The position numbers and the translations under genes are program-made. The notes beneath the pieces were generated by a model, which was not told the origin of the DNA, did not search any database, and saw only the letters and a program-made list of their open reading frames with translations. Below are positions 1 through 12,101 of a DNA stretch of 64,000 bases, piece after piece. The first letter of the stretch is position 1. Each line of letters begins with the position of its first letter. Source of the stretch: Bugulina stolonifera (Eukaryota > Bryozoa > Gymnolaemata > Cheilostomatida > Bugulidae); the NCBI GenBank assembly GCA_935421135.1, contig OW285187.1:4526001-4590000 (forward strand), in the 5' to 3' direction.

Positions 1-8
1 CTGTGTAC

Positions 9-3000
9 CTTTAGGTTTAGCAGCCACAGAGGGCTTGGGCTTAGATGGTATAGTGACCTGCTCGATCTCTACTCCGGTCATGGCGGCCTGCTTAGCTGAG
101 GGTCTTGGTTCTGCTGACATCGCAGGGTCTGTGAGTCGGACATCACCCACACCTGATGCATAGTAATAAAGTAGTGTGTAGGTACTCAGTCTATACAATG
201 TATAGCATAGCATGTATAGTATATACAGTATACACTGTACAGTACGGCATAGGCAGACATGCTTTATTTACATGCACATGTCAACACTTGTATTGTTGAG
301 AAAATATTCACTCCAATGTTATACACATGCTGTGATGCGTGAGGCCAGTCATAAGACTGATACTCTACACATGGCTGCCTCAGTAGTCATATTGTACTGA
401 GGGTATGCTATAGTCTCATACATCAGCACTAGTACACCAACCTTCACCTCTAGTTGGATACACTCTTACCTCTAGCCAGCTGTTCAAGGGACATGTTAGG
501 ATACACTTACCTCTAGACAGCTGTTCAAGGTACATGTTAGGATACACTTACCTCTAGCCAGCTGTTCAAGGGACATGTTAGGAGAGTTGAACGGCTCCTT
601 TAGACCGTGTACATTGTAACACTCCCTGTACTCGGGTGACTGGTAGAACAGACTAGCAGAGTTATCCCCCTTGTTAGGCTTGACGAGCAGATACTGACAA
701 ACATGGGTGTAGGTGTTCCCGTCACGTGCTGGATCATTAGCATAGATCTCTAGAGCATACTCTCCATTAACTGGGAGATCAATGTCAACTCTACAGCAGT
801 AAGTGATTTACAAGTTATGTCCCTCTGATATAATGTGATACAGAGTTATGTCCCCCTGATATAATGTGATATAGAGTTATGTCCCCCTGATACAATGTGA
901 TATAGAGTTATGTCCCCCTGATACAGTATGATATAGAGTCATGTCCCCTGATACAGTATGATATAAAGATATGTCCCCTGATACAGTATGATATAGAGTT
1001 ATGTCCCCTGATACAGACCTGCTAAGGACCTCGTTGTCGTCCTGTTTAATGGCTTGCTCACACTGCTTCTCATTAGCATAGGCACTGGTCAGCTTGGGCA
1101 GTACTCTCATTGGCTTCACCTTCTCAAAGTCCAGTTCAATGTGTCCATCAGGGGACACTATGACAGCGTTCCTGTTGCTAGGTATGAGACCAGCCTGGTA
1201 CACATCAGCACCTGCAGTAGACGTCATTGTATTCATAGTAACACACAAATATATCTTAATACACATGGACAACAATGTGGAGCTATAGCAGCCGAGAGCT
1301 CATTGCAGATGATACAGTCGTGTATAACATACAATGTAGAACAGGCACTGCGTTACTGGCTATGTGAAGAACACAATTATGATGCACATTGTTTATACAC
1401 CCACAAACTAAGGATTGCATTTAGTACAGTATGAAAGGAGGCCAGCATGTACCTGGGCCCCAGTTGGTGTCTGATACGAAGGGGTACGGCTCAGCGTTGG
1501 GGTATGGAGTGTCACATATGATCTTGTATTCACACACAGCATTGTATATACTCTCATCCTGGAACCTCCTCTTTATCTAAGATATAAATACACAGCATAT
1601 TATTATTAGGGTGACCCACAGAGTTATACATAGAACATCGTATTATTCTAAATAATCAATGAGACAGAAGGTTTTATTAATCGTATTGGTAAAAGCTAAC
1701 TTCCTGTACTTCGACTCCCCACAAAACATTTTGATACAGTTTTGAAAAGTTGATTCGACATGGCTATACTCTGCTAGTGTTCCACAATCAACAAGGCACT
1801 GATTATTCCTTCAGTCATACAATACCATAGTATATGCAGGTATACACTATGTAAACATATACAGTACCTACTGTATATAAAAATACTACATGCACTACCG
1901 AGTGTCATACATAGCTAGATAGGGAATATGATACACTCTGTACTAATTAGTTATGCTGCCAGATAACTAACCAGTGGAGCACACCAAAGTGTCATTTGAG
2001 GAGTCAGTGTAGCAGAGGTGACACTTGCTACGTAACGTTAGGTGGACATATTCACTGTACACAGCATATCATATTACCAATGGGGCAGGTAGTATATAGT
2101 CACTACCATGGGAGAGGCAAGTCTGGTGATGATTGTAGCATACTTCATGAAATACACATGAGGGGAAGACAACTCCATTGGTCAGTAGATATGATAAGGA
2201 GGACAGATGACTCCAAACATATACACACATGAGTGGGCGTAGATTATACATAGCATAGCATAGCCGAGCACATGATGGTATTGACCTACCTGGGTAGAGT
2301 ATATGGTGAGGTAGTAAAAGCCTTTAACAGGTGCTCTTACAAATAGGTTAACTTGCCCATCTTTGGTCTCCTGTATGCCGTATCTAGTCAGTTTAACTCC
2401 TATAAATACAATTGTACAGTAGATATACAGATGTATGTATATATTAAACATACATGTAGATATTGCATGCATACACTGCATGTATATGTATAAACATGTT
2501 GGTATGTTGTGACATGGTACATAAAGCACAACAACCATATGTGAGACTCAAAACCCTCTTTGACAATTCACAGGCTAGGAGAGGATAACTCTATTATGGG
2601 AACTAAGTTAACTTAGACAAGGGAAAGCAACTCATACTTACAGAGAGAGAGACACAGTTCTTATTGGCTGATACTCACCTCCTAGTTCGTCCTTACAACT
2701 CTCCCCATACAGCAGCTTAAAGGTGAAGGCCAAAGGGTTGAAGTTACCCAGAGAGAGGCTGACACAGCCGTTCTGTGCAGGAATGACTCCGCTGTGATGA
2801 CTTAGGAATCTCAAGTCATTCTTGAAAAAGGCGCTCTTAGCAACAGGCAAGTCTTCAAAGTCGTACATGCTGTGCAAAGTAGAGATACATACAATGTATA
2901 TAGACATGCTACCACAAACAGTGCATAGTATGTAGTATGTGCATATGTACTAATGTAGTGTAACAAGTGGATGGAGTTGTCTGTACTATATTGGAGTCAT

Positions 3001-6000
3001 TTACACCAATCTATAACACTATACCATCATTATCAGTATGTAATGTATGACTACTAGCATTACAAGTATTATAAGTACTGTTAGTACTGTCACTGTGTAA
3101 TATAAACCTTATATAATATAGTGTGATGTTAGACTGGTTGTACAAATGTGATGTACATGACTGTATCAGTACACTGACTAATAATTATAGAATTTGACAT
3201 CATGACCAAGTTATGTCACTAATCCTATATAGCCCATGTTATACTATTGTAAGCTTGCTGTAAGGATATACTTGTGTGTCACAACAGCTCAGTTTACACA
3301 CTAGTTGTTTACACTATGTATAGTATGTAATACTTCCCCTTGCCCACTGATATCTGTGATTAACCCACTTGATTCATACCAACAATAAGATGGATATATA
3401 AACATTCAATGCTAGTACAGCATAGCCTGTGGCCATATACATGTATGTGTACCACAGTGCTACTAGTCCTAGTAACCTGTGTTTCTATGCATAACACCAA
3501 CACTGCAGCTTAGCCTGTGGCCCTATATACACACCTGAGGGGCTGCCTAAGAAGCTGCCACTTGGGATCCTCAGGGAAGTGGGAGTAGACAAGAGCTTCA
3601 GGGTCGGGGCAGAAGTAAAAGTCATCATACTCGTATACCATGTTCTCTGGTACATTGCTGTCATTGGACTGTAGGTATCTGTAAACATAGTAGTCACACC
3701 ACAGTAGTATGATACGCAGTATGACACTCTATATGCACTATTTAGTAGCATATAGTACCACCACCACCACCACCACCACCACCACCACCACCACCACCAC
3801 CACCACCACCACCACCACCACCACCACCACCACCACCACCACCACCACCACCACCACCACCACCACCACCACCACCACCACCACCACCACCACCACCACC
3901 ACCACCACCACCACCACCACCACCACCACCACCACCACCACCACCACCACCACCACCACCACCACCACCACCACCACCACCACCACCACCACCACCACCA
4001 CCACCACCACCACCACCACCACCACCACCACCACCACCACCACCACCACCACCACCACCACCACCACCACCACCACCACCACCACCACCACCACCACCAC
4101 CACCACCACCACCACCACCACCACCACCACCACCACCACCACCACCACCACCACCACCACCACTACCACTACCACTACCACTACCACTACTACTACTACT
4201 ACTAGCAAACACATTGTGTGTCTGTATTGGATTGAATTCCTCTTACAAACACATCAGCTTTGCTGACTTTGATCTGTTAAACTGAATACATTGTATATGA
4301 TAATATGATTACAGTACTATAGTATATTGTTCACAGTTAGGCCTACAATAACACAATACACTAGAGCAGGGATGCCCAAACTTTTTGGTGGAAAGGGACA
4401 AATTCTAAAAGGGCATCAGAGCAAGGGACACTTAGTTTTTGCTGCTGCATTATTGCGATTATTAAATGGACAATTTGATTATGATACAAAATGAGTTATT
4501 TTATAGTTATTTATTGATTTTGTTTTAACTCAAGTACATGTATAATAGCAATTTAGTCATCTACTTTTGAAGTGCACGAAAACAGAATAAAAGTAGAAAC
4601 AGACTAGCGAATTTCAAGCCATTATTAGCTGGTAAATGATGGTGGAGGGACAGGGCGTCACAAAATTAACACAAACGCCCTGTTCGCCAAATATCAAGCG
4701 TGTTTAATATTTTACGTTTAATTTTCAATAACACTGATTTCTGATAGGACAGCAATATTTTATGGGCTCCATTCTACACTTGTGTCTGTAGACAAAAATT
4801 CCAAATTGAGTCGCTGTCATAATGTAATGTGCATGTAGAAATCATGACATATAACAATAATTGCCTGCCTTGGCGCACATGTTCAGACTAGAAAATGTGA
4901 ATTCATGGAGGAAGCATCGCCAGTGTGTTGTTCAGCAGAAAAAAGTCGTTATGCTGGCAAAACGTGATGAAACGCGGCGAAGATATTTGCTAGTCTGATT
5001 CGGCCTTAAACCACTACTGTCTCACCATTCAATATTTGCAAAGAATACTGGTCATCTTATTTTATGAAGATTGATGTGCTGTTTGTCTTTGTAAACCTAG
5101 TGGCAGCCAAGATAAACTCATTTGAATATTGGCTATTATGACCTCCATTCAGCATTGAGGCCTGTTAAGTTCCTATGGCTATGCCTGTTCTAAGTCTATA
5201 CTTGTAACTTATGTACATAGGTAAGCTACTAACATCAAATAGCCCAGTAATCTTATTGAGCCAACACTAACTGTCATTCTATAAATAACTCTTGTGCACA
5301 GTGATGAATAAGTAAGTTAGAGTCATGCCCACAAAAAACAATGCAATGCATTGCAGGTCCTATGGCTATCTCTGTAGCACAGTTTTATATTAACTGCTTG
5401 AGTGCTTCCAAAATTCCCAGCATAGGCTGATTGAAGGTGAAATCAGCCAATATTAAAATAGGGTTTTCTTGGCAGCTGCTAGGTTACCAAAGACAAGCAA
5501 CACACCAATCTTACTGAAAAAGGATGAACAAGATTATTTGAAAATATTGAATGGTGCGACAGTAGTGGTTTAAGCAAATTATATGAAAATTGTAATGAAT
5601 AGTCAAAGCGTGCTCCATGGTTCACTTGTGGATACAATATTATTAGTGGGTGACATGGAGTTGTCCTTATTCTTGTATCATCCTCAAAATCTGTCTCTCT
5701 TTTAGTAGCTGCCTGGTATCTTTGTCAGTCAGTCTTGTCTGATTTTTGCTTTTGATATAGTTCAGATGACTGAACAAACTCTCACACAAGAATGTGTTAC
5801 CAAAGAGTGTCATCAGTTTGACAGTAATTTTAGATAACTTGGGCTAGCTGTGCTTTTCACCTTATTCTGTCTTCAGCTCTTGGCACTGTGGTTAGGTCAA
5901 TCAGGCCATCAATTTATTGTAGGTTTTAAATCATTGACAGAAATCTACTTGTGTGTCAGCTAAGAATATTTTAACATGTTCAAATGCGGGGATTTTTTAA

Positions 6001-8623
6001 CATTGTGATGTATTTTTGAGTGTAATGTAGCGCAACTGCTTTCACTGCTCAGACACAAAAAGACATGTTTGCATGTAAAATTTGAGAAGTGATGAAGGGA
6101 CACCAAAATCCATGCAAAGGGACACTGTGTCCCTTAGGGACACATTTGGGCATCCCTGCACTAGAGTGACTAGACAGTACACACATACACACCTAGTGGC
6201 CCAGTGACAGTCCACCAGCTGCCACGAATCATCCACAAAGATAACGTTCCAGCTGTGGTTGAACTTCTGGTCCTGGAGAGAGGAACCAGGCCTCACCTCT
6301 ATACCCTTAGCATAGCCCACCACAGTGATACATGGAATACCGGAGTATCTGTAATTTATAGTCAACAGATTGAAACATTAAAATAATGAAGTCAAGGGAT
6401 TGAAAAAAGGTGAACAGACCTGATATTACTCTTAAATTATTGGGTTTAGAGACTGGCTCAAGTGTACTATAATATATAATATAGCATACATGTATCTAAG
6501 CTTCTACGTCATATAATACACAATGCAATGCAACTTTTGTGTTCCATTTAGGTATTAGCCCATTTGAAAACAACCCTTTTTACCTACTGCCTACAACTAT
6601 ACATGTATAGAATAAAACCACGATGTAGAATTCCCAAATATTATGCAGTTCAACTACTCAGACAATGGGACCAACCACTCAATAGTAGGTCAGTACAAGT
6701 TCAGTTGGGGTCAGCTGATTGTATAACTACCCAATTGTGTAATTTAGTTCCACTGATTGGATTTGATATTACAGTGTGTGTGCATAGCAGTGCATATACA
6801 TCAGTAGATCAAAGCTAAGGATGTTGACATATTATACAGTTGATGGGGTATCACAATGCCATGTATGCCACAACACATCGTTATCAGCAATCATACTACA
6901 TTGTATATCAATTGTATACAATGACCTCTTTTCGTGGCAAAACTCTATGAATGGCTACTAAATGTCAATTTAGATTAGGGTAATGTCACTGCTGTATCAC
7001 TACTGACTGACTAATACCAGCAGTTGGTTGGCATGTGCTTGTATAACCACTTACAGGCACAGAAGCTCATAGATTCTACAGTATGTAGTCTTGTTGTCTC
7101 TAAAACCCATGAGAAGCTCCTCTGGAGATCCTGGTGGTGCTCCAGCAAACTCTATACTGTACATGTGCTTGCATGTCATCCAGCGAAACAGTACTCTAAC
7201 AAAGTAACACCAGCTCATTGGCTCACATTCATTAATATCAAAACACCAAGCAATGATATACAATTATACATAGTATAAATAATTGACCTACGACAGTAAT
7301 AAAGTTAATGAAATTATATTTTATCGAGTGTCCCTACTCCTCAAAAGAGTTTCTAATGACGCAAATAATTATGAAACTGAAATTACTTGAATTCTGATAT
7401 GTCCATCTTCTGACATATGGTAGATTTACAAAACACAGAAAACCGATCATAAGAAAGTCAGAAAAATAAATGCTATTTATACTATACACCTACATAGTTT
7501 TATCACACCTAGATTAGATATTGAATGTCTTATAATGGAGCATAGTAAGGCCTGATAGAAGAGATGTTTGGCAGACGCATTCAACATGCTGCTGGTAGCA
7601 CAAAATAGTCTGGCCTAGTTTAGCTTTATATACAAAAGGGAGAATACCTCGCCGCTTCAACATCGCTCCATCTCTCGGTGTACACAAGGTGAAATAGCAG
7701 GTCTTTGAATGAATCATGCTGTTCTTGGGCCACCTAAAGCGGGTAAACGTAGTATAGACAGAGGCTACATACACGGGGTGCAAGGGAGGACAGAGAGAAG
7801 CCGCTAGCTGGTCAGCATAGACAAAATGAGACAGTGGAAAGAGTCTGTGGTATCTGAACCCTCAAGTCATGTGTGAACCACCATGTTATATGGGAACCGG
7901 CAACTCATGTGAACCACCAAGTCATGTGATAAGAGATTTCTCAGTTATGGTAGTATTTACTATTCACTATCTCAACACATATACATGTACATGGCTAACT
8001 CGTATTGCATGCTCAAGTTGCCAATGGCTATGGGCTACACATATTTTCCAGTAGGTTGGCGTTTATAAGGAACAAGCTGAAGGTTGGCCACGATTCTGCA
8101 AGACAACCTCCGTTGCTATTGCTAGAAGCTTTGCAAAAGATATAATACAAGCAATAGCATCATTGCAGTATTTGGTAAGATAGTAAAAAGTGTAGAGTAC
8201 CCAAGGTGTGTACATAGACACTGGACAGTGGATAAAAGCTGCAGGATTTGTACAGTACACTACTAGTAGATAGTAGAGCATCTTACCGAGCTTTAACCAT
8301 GTTATTTTTCCACTTTTTACAATACATAAGATGGTAAAGCAAGTCTTTGAAGCAGTAATGCTCCCTCGTAGCTACCTGAAGTAGCCAATGGAATATTATC
8401 AATTCGCACTTGATACTAAAAAATTACAATCCATACAGAATACAGCCTAGACACTCTAGATATATGTATATGGTTCACTAGCCTGCATAGCGTGCTGGTC
8501 AGCTTGGGCAAATGTCTGAGCTCCTGGGTATCTTTGAGACCTGAGCCATGCTGGTGCTGCAGCATAGGGCATTGACGAGGTGTTAACCAGCTGTGGCTGG
8601 AAATTATCTGGCGCCCTCATCAT
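9..8623 (-). CDS. KY/hillarin-like transglutaminase-domain protein, 3' end beyond the left edge
   Basis: Exons in transcript order: 8483-8623, 8287-8375 or 7648-7733 (alternatives), 7055-7195, 6193-6348, 3535-3678, 2679-2869, 2290-2399, 1453-1576, 1019-1211, 552-790, 9-152. Every junction has AG acceptors and GT donors (one GC donor at 8482) and phases join without a frame break. The core resembles the kyphoscoliosis peptidase/hillarin transglutaminase-like domain: a cysteine in KTTYCRIYELLC, then GIPC and GYAKG, the histidine in NHSWNVI and the aspartate in LVDCHW, which would form a Cys-His-Asp triad. Downstream segments (YSHFPEDPKWQLL, DFEDLPVAKSAFF, WGPGADVYQAGL) fit the beta-rich repeats that follow this domain in the family. 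Family members are cytoskeleton-linked; enzymatic activity is uncertain. The ATG at 8623 follows a possible acceptor (TTTAG), so more 5' exons may exist. The last visible exon is Pro/Lys/Ala rich and ends at a donor at position 8. Confidence 0.85.
454..582. repeat. 41-bp tandem repeat, three copies, each with a splice donor
   Basis: A 41-bp unit with the plus-strand core cttacctctag starts at 465, 506 and 547. On the gene strand each copy carries the last coding bases of the exon at 552-790 followed by GTAAG. The exon-intron junction has therefore been triplicated, giving three consecutive candidate donors. As 41 is not a multiple of three, each donor gives a different frame. Confidence 0.85.
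810..1016. repeat. Minisatellite of about 32 bp abutting a splice donor
   Basis: Six to seven copies of a unit of about 32 bp containing gagttatgtcccc and ctgatacagtatgata lie in the KY-like intron between exons 552-790 and 1019-1211. On the gene strand the array begins within a few bases of the donor at 1018. Confidence 0.85.
3757..4203. repeat. Very long (CCA)n microsatellite
   Basis: An almost pure ACC/CCA trinucleotide tract of about 135 units runs to about 4162, then grades into ACTACC and ACT units. It lies in a KY-like intron, about 80 bases upstream of the acceptor of the exon at 3535-3678. The pre-mRNA would carry a long GGU tract there. The long open frames across it are repeat artefacts. 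Confidence 0.97.
5005..5574. mobile_element. Nested 570-bp inverted-repeat element
   Basis: Arms of about 35 bp at 5005-5039 and 5540-5574, containing CTTAAACCACTACTGTC and CACCATTCAATATTT, are inverted copies with one or two mismatches. Both ends contain TTAA. The interior has no coding potential. It is probably a non-autonomous DNA transposon inserted in the hAT element; the TTAA could be either target duplication or terminus. Confidence 0.65.
5667..5835 (-). pseudogene. hAT transposase C-terminal fragment
   Basis: The minus-strand frame reads LFGNTFLCESLFSHLN, IKSKNQTRLTD and so on to a stop at 5667-5669. This matches the conserved hAT dimerisation region (pattern FGSTYLCE.FS.M...KSK.RSRLTD). 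No longer transposase frame remains in the element, so it is a fossil fragment. Confidence 0.75.
7648..8375 (-). other. Tandem alternative exon pair of the KY-like gene
   Basis: Exon A (8287-8375, 89 nt) and exon B (7648-7733, 86 nt) encode related peptides sharing VA...FKDLL.HL.Y...W and ending AR once joined. Both are preceded by CAG or TAG acceptors and followed by GT donors, start in phase 0 and end in phase 2. Both join in frame to the exon at 7195 to give RVLFRW. Including both, or neither, would break the frame, which is the expected signature of mutually exclusive exons. Exon A is more divergent (Cys and Lys rich). It could instead be a decaying duplicate. Confidence 0.6.
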
Positions 8624-9049
8624 CTAAAGCAGAATATGTCATACACATACGTATATAAGGGCTATAGTGCATAGTCAGTTGCATTGATCTAGACAATTAG
8701 AAAAATAATTTGATATTTCTATTTCCCTTGTTTCACTGTTTGTAATTTTAGATATCATATATGTAAATGTATATGTTTTGTAGTGTGGAAGACTTGTCAT
8801 TAGTTGCCATTAGCGTTTCAAGGCTTCTCCAGTCACTTCATATATATTATCATTAAGCTTCTCTGTCCTAGGACTTAATAGAGTACGTTAATAGATTATT
8901 CATATGATACGTTGAGTGTCAGTAATGAATCCTGGGATAGCAAATGGTGATTTAAAAGGTATTCGGCTCTATGTTTTAGTAACTCATACAAAATTTTCAT
9001 TGCAAGGATTTCATTTATATGAGCAATAAAGCATTTCGCTACCATGACT

Positions 9050-9185
9050 GGGAGAATAACCCATCCATGACTGGGGTTCGAACCTGAGGTTCTACAGCAC
9101 ATAAACACTCAACACAGTAAACAGATACATTGACCAGCTCAGTGGTGAACCATACCAATTGAACCAATTGCACACAACACACTCA
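9050..9185 (-). mobile_element. Possible tRNA-derived SINE
   Basis: On the minus strand a box-A-like stretch (TTCAATTGGTATGG, near 9160) is followed about 75 nt later by a good box B, GGTTCGAACCC (near 9075). The rest does not fold as a normal tRNA, so this is a SINE or pseudogene rather than a tRNA gene. A similar box B is seen near 62555. Confidence 0.35.
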
Positions 9186-9359
9186 TAAGCTGGCGGGAGT
9201 TATCTAATACTGCAACAGTACGAATGCCAGCAATGACAGTCTTTTGATATTGGAACACTGGAGCTGGTAATACTGCTGCAGTAGTAAATGACTCCCAGAA
9301 GCCTATGGACACACTGCTCTATAACCACCTCGCTATAAAAGTATTAGGCCTATAGGGTG

Positions 9360-10580
9360 AATAAAGAGTGGGGCAACACTTTACATGCAATTCCATATAA
9401 TAAGTTTTATATACAGGGTAAACTGAATTGTAGTAAAAGTGAGGCCAAACCCCACTATCTATGCCTACCATAGTAATAATATAAATTTTGGTTCAACCCA
9501 CGGTAAAATTTGATCGCCCGGATCAATGATACAATGACACAACATTTAAAACTCTTTCTATAAAGTTCACACTAAAGCTTTAAGGATGAATGCAGAATGG
9601 AGGAACTGATTGTGGAATATCATATTAAATTAATTTTCCACAATCACTTCCCCTGTTCTGCGCTCATATAACCTTCCATGGAAACAATTATACTGAATAT
9701 TCAATAGTCTATCTAGGTTAGGCTACATATACCAAAATAGGCTAATAATGACGATGCTCTCGCATAACAACAGTACATTAATATAATTGATAGGGCTATG
9801 AATAAATGCTATTAATAAATGTTATAAAAATATAGGCTAATTAGCATTACATTAAATTTTTATTATTATTACAATTATTATGTATCATATTTATATTATT
9901 ATTTTTAAATAATTATTGTTATCTCAATTTCTATTTTTTATCAAAATGACTAAAAACAGAAGATGAAAACAATAAGAAAATAATATTAAAATATAAGCTT
10001 AAAACACAAATAAAATAAAAATTACAAACAATTGCAATAACAATTTATTTGAAAAACAAAAATAAATTGGAAATAAAAATGAAGCGATGTCATAATCATT
10101 CAAATTTAAATTTAAATTCATATCATTTTGATCTACTATAAGTTAATATAAATATCATTGAATATTTTCATTAAGATTTCTCTAACTAAACTGGTGACTA
10201 AACTAATCCTAATCTAATGTTAGTGTAAATGTTCAAATGTTAATCAGTTTTAATTTAAATAAAAATTCAATTAAATACATTGAACTAAAACTTATTGGCA
10301 GTACTTACGGCGACAATTTATAAACAATGAAATAGGTGAAATAGCAGCCAATTTATTGCCTAATATTGTGGTCAGCGTCTGTAAACCTGAAGAAACTGGA
10401 GAGTTGGTTGTGCCAATCTATTGAATTATAATATTATATTTCAGCTCGTTCCACTTTTGCATTCATTTCCTGCATGGAAATCGTTAAAAACCGGTTTTCT
10501 ACCTGACCAATCCAGATACAGTTTGTAAGATTATTGACCAATCCACATCCTGGTAAGATTAACCAATAACCTCAAGAAAC
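9360..10580. other. AT-rich intergenic stretch without recognisable genes
   Basis: The stretch consists mostly of A/T runs and short low-complexity motifs. I see no exon with splice signals, no RNA gene and no terminal repeats. It separates the KY-like gene from the transposon-rich block. Confidence 0.6.
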
Positions 10581-10924
10581 CAAAATAATTCTTGAGTTGT
10601 CTGTTCTCTGATCTATTTCATTTTGGGAGACGACAACTCCATAATAGTACCAACGTAATACTTATCATAAGGGTTGTCTTTCCTTTCAATACCAGTGAAG
10701 ATAACTCATATACAGAAAAAAGACAACTCTATGAAAACCATAGAGGCTCTATGATGAAAACAACGACCATACTTATATTATATAGCCTTTGAGTGAACAA
10801 CTATTCCTCCTTTTGCTGCAGCCCGAAATATATATTTAGGGTATGAAGTGAATTGGACTGAATAGATTTTAGAATCCAAGACTAACACTGTGATATTGGC
10901 CACATAAGACAAAGGGAGGGCGAC

Positions 10925-11541
10925 ATCTTGACCACCGCAAACTTGACAATTACAATCCTGACCACCGTAGACTTGACCATTACAATCCTGACCACCGTGA
11001 ACTTGACCGTTACAATCCTGACCACCGTAAACTTGACCCGTACAGTCCTGACCACCGTAAACTTGACCATGGCAATAAACTTGACCACTTGCATATACTC
11101 ATTCAATTCTGATATAACCCGAAATTTTATTGTGAAATATGATTAAATAAGAGGTATTCCACAATATTACATTACAAATTCTACAACAATAATATTTAAG
11201 TAGATTTTAGAACACTTGAAAATATTCTGGTGCGACATATTTTTTACAAACTTGACCACCTCTATACAAATCTATGTATCTTCACTTGATCAAGATATTT
11301 ATTGCTACATTTGCTCAACAGTCATCAATCTTCATTTTCAAAGTAGAAATAACTTTCTCAATTTTGGGATTTATGATCAATTAATTTTCTATTTTCAGCC
11401 ATTGACAATTTGCCACAGAACTGGACCGGAACTGGATCACTGGCGATAAAGTGCAACATGTCTTATCAAAACTTGACCACTCTCTCAAACATCCTATTTT
11501 TTGAATAGATGTCCATTGTTTTGTTCGGAATTGTGTAGGAA
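10925..11541. repeat. Repeat family X, left part of an interrupted copy
   Basis: This segment is an inverted match of 26465-27165. It includes a minisatellite of about 30 bp (10928-11085) with cctgaccaccgt and acttgaccgttacaa. Homology stops at 11546 and resumes at 17859, because a solo LTR is inserted between. The uninterrupted copy at 24945-27165 shows the ancestral junction. Confidence 0.75.
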
Positions 11542-12101
11542 GTATTGTAATGGATTTTAGTGAGGAAAGTATCCCACCGTGTTCCCCGACAACTCCCTAG
11601 AGTTGTATGAACACTCGGCAACGGCCGTCGCTGTATATTATTATAACATACCTTGTGCAGAACTTAGATCAGATTCTTGGTAGCGTGGTAGACAGTATAT
11701 TTAAAGTTCCAATGTAGAAAAAGGTATAAGAGTAAAAGATTACAGCAGTAGACTAGACTGAATTATAATGCAAAGTATAATAGAAATCACACACCTTATA
11801 TACTTGTGTTTGATTTTAGACGCACCAATAAGAAGTAGAAGTATTTCCGACGGAGGGCCGGAGACCAATCATATAAAAGATTACGCCATAACGGCGAAGA
11901 ATGACTTAACAATGATGTAATACCAGTCGTCGGAAATATAATTAGTGAATGATTGCGAAATGTGTATACTATGTAAATAAACCGTATCCACGAGGGAAGT
12001 TGTCTGCACAATGCTATAGACGACATAATAAAATATGTATATAAAAATTAGTATAACAACAGTCTTATTACTGGTTCGGAACTTAGGTTTACATAAATGG
12101 T

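Larger units (their letters stand above)
4367..6158 (-). mobile_element. hAT-family DNA transposon, degenerate
   Basis: The element begins CAGGGATGCCCAAA and ends with the inverse of it (14-bp terminal inverted repeats). It is flanked by a perfect 8-bp duplication CACTAGAG (4359-4366 and 6159-6166), the hAT signature. It is 1792 bp and sits in a KY-like intron between exons 3535-3678 and 6193-6348, only about 35 bases from the latter's donor. A recognisable remnant of the transposase C-terminus lies on the minus strand inside. Another inverted-repeat element is nested at 5005-5574. Confidence 0.92.

Noticed and set aside
2182..2538. 118-codon minus frame as a separate gene
   Set aside because: Its useful part (2290-2399) is one exon of the KY-like gene; the rest is intron with no coding character.
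3709..4266. Open frames of 156-185 codons (poly-Thr, poly-Val, poly-Gly)
   Set aside because: They are translations of the (CCA)n microsatellite in three frames on two strands; the sequence is intronic.
10882..11146. Repetitive frames (LTTVNLTVTI pattern), also at 26861-27236
   Set aside because: They are generated by the roughly 30-bp minisatellite of repeat X in whichever frame is open.
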